A stretch of 21,770 bases of DNA from Gammaproteobacteria bacterium UBA4475. GTDB taxonomy: Bacteria; Pseudomonadota; Gammaproteobacteria; Pseudomonadales; Azotimanducaceae. The stretch spans positions 1-21,770 of the forward strand of contig DGOD01000061.1 of NCBI GenBank assembly GCA_002389265.1, read 5' to 3'. Below the pieces are notes generated by a model. The model did not search any database, was not told the origin of the DNA, and saw only the letters and a program-made list of their open reading frames with translations. The position numbers were made by a program, and so were the translations under genes. Shown here piece after piece: positions 16,441 through 21,770 of the stretch; within the stretch, counting starts at the first letter, position 1, and every line of letters begins with the position of its first letter.

Positions 16441-16791
16441 ATGAACAAGAAACGCCTGGTGTATTCAACGGATGCTGGCCGCCACTGCCCTGAATGTGGC
16501 GCTGCGATCGACCAATGTCGCTGTCGCGAAGCCAAAACGTCCATCGCCACCGATGGCATCGTTCGCCTGCAGCGCCAAGTCAAAGGACGAGCCGGCAAAC
16601 CATTGATCGCGATCAGTGGCTTGCCTCTGGGCCCAGAAGAACTCAAGACCCTCGCCAAAAAACTAAAGAACAAGTGCGGTGTCGGCGGCTCCATCGAGGC
16701 TGGCGTCATTCTCATCCAAGGTGACAAGCGCGCTGAGATCAAAACCGAACTGGAAGCCCTCGGCTATCAAGTAAAACTCAGCGGAGGCTGA
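16441..16791 (+). CDS. yciH: SUI1/eIF1-like translation factor YciH
   Basis: 116 residues. The C-terminal SUI1 domain occupies about 40-114 ([61 protein letters not shown]), the fold of eukaryotic eIF1. E. coli YciH binds the 30S subunit and affects fidelity of initiation, and it has been proposed to act under stress. The N-terminus has [15 protein letters not shown] followed by CRC, with cysteines at 16, 19, 26 and 28, which look like a small zinc-binding knuckle. E. coli YciH lacks these cysteines, while pseudomonad relatives have them as I recall. It lies 47 bases after the acidic protein and two bases before the sseA ATG. Confidence 0.94.
   Translation: MNKKRLVYSTDAGRHCPECGAAIDQCRCREAKTSIATDGIVRLQRQVKGRAGKPLIAISGLPLGPEELKTLAKKLKNKCGVGGSIEAGVILIQGDKRAEIKTELEALGYQVKLSGG
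16783..16787 (+). promoter_or_regulatory. Strong Shine-Dalgarno for sseA
   Basis: GGAGG lies six bases before the sseA ATG at 16794, within the last codons of yciH. It is the best ribosome binding site in this block and sets the sseA start. Confidence 0.7.
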
Positions 16792-16793
16792 CC

Positions 16794-17639
16794 ATGACTC
16801 ATCTGACTCGACGAACGCTCATTGATGTTTCAATCCTGGCTACTCTCCAGACCGATAAGCATTTACGTCTATTTGACTGCCGTTCATCACTCCAGGATCC
16901 TGCTGCGGGCCTGCTGGCGTACACCGCTGGACACATTGATGGCGCCCAGTATGTTGACCTCAATCGTGATCTCAGCGCAAAAATTGTGCCCGGTCAGACC
17001 GGCCGGCACCCATTGCCCGATCGGGAAACCTTCGCCGCTCAGGTACGTCGCTGGGGAATCACACAGGACTCTCTGGTCGTCGCTTATGATGCTGATAACG
17101 GTGCCTATGCTGCTCGTCTGTGGTGGATGCTACGTTGGCTGGGGCACCCTAATGTCGTAGTCCTGGATGGTGGCTATCAGGCATGGCTCGACGCTGGGCA
17201 GGTGTCCTCCACGAGACTTATCAACCTGCCAGAATCAGCATTTTTCGTGCGACCTGCCATCACCCGTCAGGTCGCTGCTGACGAGCTGCAACCTCCTCAG
17301 GGGCTACTGCTCGACGCGCGAGACAGACCGCGTTTTGAAGGCAAGACCGAACCCATCGACCCCGTCGCCGGGCACATTCCTGGCGCGGTCTGCGCACCCT
17401 TCGGTGAGAACCTCGATGGCGCTACAGGCAGATTCCGCAGTGCCGCAGACTTACGCCAACGATTCAATGGGCTCGGTGCAACAGCGGCTGGCGACACCAT
17501 CTGTTACTGTGGCTCAGGCGTTACGGCAGCCCATAATATCCTGGCGATGGTCCACGCAGGATTTCCTGAACCCGCACTCTACCCGGGTTCATGGAGCGAA
17601 TGGATCATCGATCCAACGCGCCCCGTCACCACGCTATGA
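16794..17639 (+). CDS. sseA: Tandem-rhodanese sulfurtransferase (3-mercaptopyruvate/thiosulfate)
   Basis: 281 residues in two rhodanese domains. The first (about 10-140; AGHIDGAQYVDLNRDL, WWMLRWLGHPNVVVLDGGYQAW) is structural. The second carries the active-site loop CGSGVTA at 239-245 with catalytic Cys239, preceded by GHIPGAVCAPF and followed by YPGSWSEW. The CGSGVTA loop is the one expected for 3-mercaptopyruvate sulfurtransferases; thiosulfate rhodaneses usually have CRxGx[RT]. It moves sulfur from mercaptopyruvate to thiophilic acceptors in the cytosol. The stop overlaps the mnmC ATG (ATGA), so the two are translationally coupled, hinting at sulfur supply for tRNA 2-thiouridine, though that link is inference. 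Confidence 0.93.
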   Translation: MTHLTRRTLIDVSILATLQTDKHLRLFDCRSSLQDPAAGLLAYTAGHIDGAQYVDLNRDLSAKIVPGQTGRHPLPDRETFAAQVRRWGITQDSLVVAYDADNGAYAARLWWMLRWLGHPNVVVLDGGYQAWLDAGQVSSTRLINLPESAFFVRPAITRQVAADELQPPQGLLLDARDRPRFEGKTEPIDPVAGHIPGAVCAPFGENLDGATGRFRSAADLRQRFNGLGATAAGDTICYCGSGVTAAHNILAMVHAGFPEPALYPGSWSEWIIDPTRPVTTL

Positions 17640-19519
17640 GTCTCATTTCAAGCCAGACCGGCTACTTACTTGAGCACGCACTGATTGACTGGCACGATGA
17701 ATCAAGCCCCTGGTCTGAGGCATTTGCAGACATCTATTGGCATCGCGAAGGCGGGCTAGCAGAGAAGCAACATGTATTCATTGAGGCCAATCATTTGCGC
17801 GAGCGCTGGTCGGACCTGCAACAACCCCAATTCAACATTCTTGAAACCGGCTTCGGCTTTGGTCTGAATTTCCTGCTCGCTGCTCGACTCTGGCAAGAAC
17901 TCGCGCCCCCCGGCAAGCTGCTTCATTATCAGGCCATTGAATACGCACCAGTGACACTCACAGACCTCGCACGGCTATACGCAAGCTTGTGTCCACCGAC
18001 AAATACCGAACCGGGTGCTGGTCAATTGCATGATCTGGCCCAGCGCCTCGAGAGTCGATATCCCCTACCTACGCACGGCATGCACCCACTGTGGATCACC
18101 GACACGATCTGCCTCAATCTGATCTATCTGGATGTGAGCGTGGCTATGCCCTTAATCACTGAACCGGTGGATGCCTTCTTCCTCGATGGCTTCAGTCCTG
18201 CTCAGAATGAGGCCATGTGGGATCCTGCGCTCTTTAGCCAATGTGCTCAGTTGAGCCACCAACAAACAACTGTTTCAACCTACTCGGTGGCCGGCAAAGT
18301 CAAACGAGGCTTGAAGGCTGCCGGCTTCGACATCAAAAAAATACCGGGATTCGCTGGCAAAGCAGAAATGTTGACGGCATGTCTCTCGAGTGCGGTGCCT
18401 AGACCCCAGCGTCGTCGGACCTCGCGAGTCGTCATTATTGGAGCGGGACTTGCGGGTTTAAACTGCGCCGCTGCGCTGCTGCGTCGAGGCATAGAAGTTG
18501 AGATCATCGAAGCTCAGGACCAACCCCTTATGGGCGCCTCCAGCATTCCCCAACTGGCAGTTTATCCGCAGCTAGCCGCAGTACCTGACAATCGAGCGTG
18601 CTTTTCGCTGGCGGCCTTTCAGTATCTGGCGCAACAAGGTGACTATCATGCCTGCGGCTTTGACCTGACACCGGACACGGCTGCCCTGCAAGAACGTCTG
18701 AACAAGATTGATGGCTATTTTCCCAATAGTTTTGCGCACCTGCGCCCATCCTTGCTTGACCCAGCCATTGTCAGCTTACATTTCCCAACCGCCGGTTGGT
18801 TGTCAGCGAAAGACGCCTTCAGCGCCACTCTTCAGCATATTACGCTGCGAACGAGTACCCATGTTGCAAGCCTGCAGCGCATCAATGAAGAATGGCGCCT
18901 GACAGATGCTGTAGGCCAGTGCATCACCACCGCTGACACCGTCATTATTGCTACGGGTGCTAATGCCTTAGCCCAAACTCAACCGTTGAATTTGAACTCA
19001 AATCGCGGCCAGGCAATACAGGTGAGGCGTAACGAGGGCAGATCCATCGAAACGGTGGTCAGCGGACCTGTTTCGGTCTTTCCCGCCGATGCTGAAGGAC
19101 TACAGACGGTTAGCGGCACTCATCAGCGCAATTCAAACTCGAACGCAACCACGTCAGCAGATACCGCTGAACTGTTAGCACGATTGCAGCAATTTCTACC
19201 CGGTGAGGTGCAGCCAACTTCGGCCCACGCCGGTGTGCGCGCAGCCAGTCGAGATCGGTTGCCCGTCGTCGGCCCTATACCCGACTGGACAGTACTGGCG
19301 AATTGGTGCCAGCAGCAGGCGCGAGCCCAGCCCGCATTTACAGCCTACCAACCTGGGTTATATCTGTGCACAGCGATGGGTTCCCATGGGGCCACTCACG
19401 GCCCCCTGTGCGGCGAGCATTTAGCCCGTTTGATCAACCACGAACCCGCCGCCTTTGATCCCCAGTGGCACGCCTTTCTTGGCGCCGAACGCTTTATGAT
19501 ACGGGATCTGGTGAGTTAG
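17636..19519 (+). CDS. mnmC: Bifunctional tRNA mnm5(s2)U biosynthesis protein MnmC
   Basis: 627 residues from the ATG at 17636, which overlaps the sseA stop. An upstream in-frame ATG at 17591 lies inside sseA and is less likely. The N-terminal methyltransferase domain (about 1-255) has the SAM motif ETGFGFGLNFLLA (70-82) and LDGFSPAQNEAMWD (183-196), typical of MnmC(m). The C-terminal FAD oxidoreductase domain begins VVIIGAGLAGLNCAAALLRR (from about 265) and ends with GVRAASRDRLPVVGP and GSHGATHGPLCGEHLARL. It converts cmnm5U34 via nm5U34 to mnm5U34 in tRNAs reading split codon boxes. The loop after the dinucleotide motif reads GASSIPQLAVYP where E. coli has GASGNRQGALYP, so the oxidoreductase half may be altered. 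Confidence 0.92.
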   Translation: MSLISSQTGYLLEHALIDWHDESSPWSEAFADIYWHREGGLAEKQHVFIEANHLRERWSDLQQPQFNILETGFGFGLNFLLAARLWQELAPPGKLLHYQAIEYAPVTLTDLARLYASLCPPTNTEPGAGQLHDLAQRLESRYPLPTHGMHPLWITDTICLNLIYLDVSVAMPLITEPVDAFFLDGFSPAQNEAMWDPALFSQCAQLSHQQTTVSTYSVAGKVKRGLKAAGFDIKKIPGFAGKAEMLTACLSSAVPRPQRRRTSRVVIIGAGLAGLNCAAALLRRGIEVEIIEAQDQPLMGASSIPQLAVYPQLAAVPDNRACFSLAAFQYLAQQGDYHACGFDLTPDTAALQERLNKIDGYFPNSFAHLRPSLLDPAIVSLHFPTAGWLSAKDAFSATLQHITLRTSTHVASLQRINEEWRLTDAVGQCITTADTVIIATGANALAQTQPLNLNSNRGQAIQVRRNEGRSIETVVSGPVSVFPADAEGLQTVSGTHQRNSNSNATTSADTAELLARLQQFLPGEVQPTSAHAGVRAASRDRLPVVGPIPDWTVLANWCQQQARAQPAFTAYQPGLYLCTAMGSHGATHGPLCGEHLARLINHEPAAFDPQWHAFLGAERFMIRDLVS

Positions 19520-19529
19520 ACCCCAATTG

Positions 19530-19542
19530 CCGGCTTGAAGAC
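19530..19542 (+). repeat. Direct repeat, copy 1 (flanks serA)
   Basis: The 13-base sequence CCGGCTTGAAGAC lies between the mnmC and serA stop codons. It recurs in the same orientation at 20838-20850, upstream of serA. Its first 11 bases also occur inside serA at 20050-20060, where they encode part of N-F-K-P-G on the minus strand. Confidence 0.5.
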
Positions 19543-19552
19543 TAGCAGCGGG

Positions 19553-20722
19553 TTAAAACACCTTGACGTTGATCACGCCTTCAATACCTTCAATGGCACG
19601 CACCAATTCCTCAGTGGGCTCGGCTTCAACATCAATCAAGTTATAAGCCACCTCTTCACGACTCTTGTTGAGCATGTCAATGACATTGATATTTCGGTCA
19701 GCCAGTATCGACAAGACGCTGCCTAAGATCCGCGGCACATTCCGGTTAGCCAAAGCCAATCGATAACCCTGGGTACGTTCCAAGGTCAGATTAGGAAAAT
19801 TCACGGAATTACGAATATTTCCATTTTCGAGAAAATCGATCATCTGGTCTGCAACCATCACGGCGCAATTTTCTTCGGCTTCCTCGGTACTAGCGCCCAG
19901 GTGCGGCGTTGCCGACACGCCGGGCTTACCGATCAGAGTTGGCGTCGGGAAGTCCGAGATATATTGGGCAATATGCCCAGATTCCAGGGCCGCTAACAGA
20001 TCAATATTATTAACCAGTTCTTCTCGAGCAAAGTTGAGCAAGACGGCACCCGGCTTGAAGTTCGCTAGTGTCTCGGCATTGATAATACCGGTGGTCGACG
20101 CTAACGCGGGAATATGCAACGTGATCAGATCAGCGCGGGCAAATAGAGCCTGCATGCTGTCGACTTTCTTCACCTGACTGGAGAGCCGCCAGGCCGCGTC
20201 TACTGACAGTGCTGGATCGTAGCCAAGCACGGTCATGCCCATCTGTAACGCCATCTCTGCCACCATTGAACCAATCGCTCCAAGGCCCAGAATGCCCAGT
20301 GTCTTACCCTTGAGCTCGCCCCCTTTGAACTGCTTTTTGGCGGCTTCGACCTGCTGGTTCAATTCGGCTTTGTCAGTGTAATCACCCAGACCATCCACAT
20401 AGGCCATACCTTGAACAATTCCCCGTTGCGACAGCAGGAGCCCAGCCATGACCAGTTCTTTCACGGCATTGGCATTGGCACCGGGCGTATTGAAGACTAC
20501 AACGCCCTTGGCGGTATATTCCGCTACTGGAATATTATTCACGCCAGCACCTGCACGACCCACCGCTCGCAGCGACGGTGTGATGTCTGCAAGCGTCAGC
20601 TTTTGGCTGCGCACCAATATCGCATCGGGATCTGGCAAATCCCCGCCCAATTGAAAATGCTCTCGGGAAAATCGATCGAGCCCCTTGACTGAAATATTAT
20701 TTAATGTCTTGACCTTATACAT
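19553..20722 (-). CDS. serA: D-3-phosphoglycerate dehydrogenase, short ACT-domain form
   Basis: 389-residue NAD-dependent 2-hydroxyacid dehydrogenase that opens serine synthesis from 3-phosphoglycerate. The start at 20722 (M-Y-K-V-K-T-L-N-N-I) has GGGGA six bases before it. An upstream in-frame extension to 20824 lacks homology. The Rossmann motif is GLGAIG at 146-151, the catalytic arginine is R233 (NFAREE) and the catalytic histidine is H274 (TPHLGAS). Where E. coli SerA has FPTEP with catalytic Glu269, this reads DFPTPTL (257-263). The C-terminal ACT domain (about 325-389; NVPRILGSVLSILADRNINVIDM) is the usual serine-sensing domain. The short form resembles the type found in clostridia and lactobacilli. 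No serC is nearby; transcription converges with mnmC and diverges from yhbW. Confidence 0.9.
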   Translation of the reverse strand: MYKVKTLNNISVKGLDRFSREHFQLGGDLPDPDAILVRSQKLTLADITPSLRAVGRAGAGVNNIPVAEYTAKGVVVFNTPGANANAVKELVMAGLLLSQRGIVQGMAYVDGLGDYTDKAELNQQVEAAKKQFKGGELKGKTLGILGLGAIGSMVAEMALQMGMTVLGYDPALSVDAAWRLSSQVKKVDSMQALFARADLITLHIPALASTTGIINAETLANFKPGAVLLNFAREELVNNIDLLAALESGHIAQYISDFPTPTLIGKPGVSATPHLGASTEEAEENCAVMVADQMIDFLENGNIRNSVNFPNLTLERTQGYRLALANRNVPRILGSVLSILADRNINVIDMLNKSREEVAYNLIDVEAEPTEELVRAIEGIEGVINVKVF

Positions 20723-20837
20723 GCTATCCCCTTTTTTAACGGCGCCCATGTTACACCAAGCCAGCGCAGCTGACTGAACAATCTTTTCTCTCTCCACAGG
20801 ATTCAACCCTGGCGGCGCACTCAACTGAGCCGCACCA

Positions 20838-20850
20838 CCGGCTTGAAGAC
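20838..20850 (+). repeat. Direct repeat, copy 2 (flanks serA)
   Basis: Second copy of CCGGCTTGAAGAC, in the spacer between serA and yhbW and 1308 bases from copy 1. The two copies bracket serA, its leader and its terminator region. Confidence 0.5.
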
Positions 20851-20860
20851 CGCAACCAAT

Positions 20861-20879
20861 GTTTTGCGCTCGACAAAAC
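20861..20879. promoter_or_regulatory. Inverted repeat in the serA-yhbW divergent spacer
   Basis: GTTTTG and CAAAAC are separated by seven bases (CGCTCGA). The size and spacing suit a dimeric regulator site between two divergent genes, but a chance palindrome of this length is common. No convincing -35/-10 pair was found for either gene in the spacer 20723-20952. Confidence 0.25.
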
Positions 20880-20952
20880 TCAGGTCTCTCGACATTTCGC
20901 TTTCTCGATGATTTCCACTTATCATTAGGCTACACACACTTGCCCCAAAGAC

Positions 20953-21770
20953 ATGATCGCCATGACCGCATTCTCAATTCTTGACCTGGCACCCATCAAC
21001 CAGGGTAGTACCGCAGGGGTTGCCCTGCGCAACAGTCTTGACCTAGCTCAGCACGCCGAGCAACTGGGTGCGCAACGTTTCTGGGTTGCCGAACACCACA
21101 ACATGCGCGGCATAGCCAGTGCCGCCACAGCCGTGGTTATCGGCTTTATTGCTGGCGGCACCACCAGTATTCGAGTCGGCTCAGGCGGGATCATGCTGCC
21201 CAACCACGCGCCTCTGGTCATCGCCGAGCAGTTCGGGACCCTCGCCAGCTTATTTCCTGGCAGAATCGACCTGGGACTGGGGCGAGCACCGGGCACTGAT
21301 CAAGTCACCGCACACGCACTCAGAAGAACCCTGAGTGGTGATATCGAGGACTTTCCACGTGATGTTGTGGAGCTGCAACACTACCTGGGGACCCCCCAGC
21401 CAGGTCAGCGCGTCACCGCTGTACCTGGTTTCGGTACGCAAGTACCGCTGTGGATCCTGGGTTCGAGTTTATTTGGCGCCCAACTCGCCGCCATGCTGGG
21501 CCTGCCCTTCGCTTTCGCCTCGCACTTTGCGCCAGATTATATGCTGCCCGCCATCGAACTCTATCGGGAGCACTTCAAGCCATCCGCACAACTGGAGAAA
21601 CCGCACGTCATGCTCGGCTTCAATATCTGTGCAGCAGCAACAGATGCGGAGGCAGAATACCTGCGCTCCTCTGCGGTCCAATCCTTTCTGAATCTGCGGC
21701 GCGGCACCCCGGGCCAGCTGCCACCGCCCATTGAAAATTTTAATTCAACTTTAACGGCGCAAGAAAAAGC
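20953..21770 (+). CDS. yhbW: LLM-class flavin-dependent oxidoreductase YhbW (3' end missing)
   Basis: Luciferase-like monooxygenase, open from the ATG at 20953 to the window end (about 272 residues of an expected ~335). It follows E. coli YhbW closely as I recall it: [111 protein letters not shown] and [12 protein letters not shown]. The family has a TIM-barrel fold and uses FMNH2; the natural substrate of YhbW is unknown. A second in-frame ATG at 20962 could be the real start. No strong Shine-Dalgarno is seen. It diverges from serA. Confidence 0.93.
   Translation, partial: MIAMTAFSILDLAPINQGSTAGVALRNSLDLAQHAEQLGAQRFWVAEHHNMRGIASAATAVVIGFIAGGTTSIRVGSGGIMLPNHAPLVIAEQFGTLASLFPGRIDLGLGRAPGTDQVTAHALRRTLSGDIEDFPRDVVELQHYLGTPQPGQRVTAVPGFGTQVPLWILGSSLFGAQLAAMLGLPFAFASHFAPDYMLPAIELYREHFKPSAQLEKPHVMLGFNICAAATDAEAEYLRSSAVQSFLNLRRGTPGQLPPPIENFNSTLTAQEK

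Noticed and set aside
17591..17635. Upstream start for mnmC at 17591
   Set aside because: It would overlap sseA by about 49 bases; the ATG at 17636 gives the usual MnmC length and an ATGA overlap.
17167..17673. 168-codon plus-strand frame within sseA
   Set aside because: Overlaps the certain sseA frame (active-site loop CGSGVTA) out of phase and looks like low-complexity S/P/R translation.
20723..20824. N-terminal extension of serA to 20824
   Set aside because: The extension has no family similarity, and a GGGGA site precedes the ATG at 20722.

Overview
The window is a densely packed, housekeeping-type chromosomal segment from a gammaproteobacterium. Gene order and protein signatures point to the Pseudomonas/Cellvibrio/marine-gammaproteobacterial side. 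The basis is the gyrA-pheA-hisC order facing a divergent mtaD-ubiG-yciK group, a Pseudomonas-like HisC2 N-terminus, a long TrpS beside scpA-scpB-rluB, and a cysteine-containing YciH. I saw no phage, transposon, CRISPR, tRNA or rRNA, and no gene-free stretch longer than about 215 bases.

Layout. (1) 1-5104, minus strand: gyrA, then pheA and hisC for aromatic amino acid synthesis, then the first codons of another gene leaving the window (tyrA/aroA by context). (2) 5105-5317: divergent promoter region. (3) 5318-8177, plus strand: mtaD-type deaminase, ubiG (4-base overlap) and a YciK-like dehydrogenase, ending in a hairpin shared with the converging block. (4) 8229-12906, minus strand: yciO and trpS, then scpA, scpB and rluB, i.e. 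tRNA charging, chromosome condensation and 23S pseudouridylation. (5) 13045-19519, plus strand: yciB, yciI, a membrane-anchored SH3/coiled-coil protein, pdxJ, a membrane-tethered cold-shock-domain protein, an unrecognised acidic protein, yciH, sseA and mnmC. (6) 19553-20722, minus strand: an atypical short serA. (7) 20953-end, plus strand: yhbW, cut by the window end.

How the genes fit together. Several blocks serve translation and RNA: trpS, rluB, YciH, MnmC (finishes mnm5U34 in tRNA), and YciO of the YrdC/Sua5 fold. SseA (sulfur transfer) overlaps mnmC by four bases. ScpA/ScpB are the kleisin and winged-helix partners of SMC. Compared with the Pseudomonas order as I remember it, serC (gyrA-pheA), mtnA (gyrA-mtaD) and mupP (ubiG-yciK) are all missing from their usual slots.

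The points most worth a second look are: a probable CTG start codon that restores a complete signal peptide on the SH3-domain protein; a cold-shock domain fused behind two membrane helices, next to an acidic orphan protein; a SerA lacking the usual catalytic glutamate and bracketed by a 13-base direct repeat; and a PdxJ that looks unlike the usual gammaproteobacterial one. I found no clear multi-gene defence or biosynthetic system. The best candidate for something undescribed is the cold-shock protein/acidic protein/YciH trio at 15489-16791.
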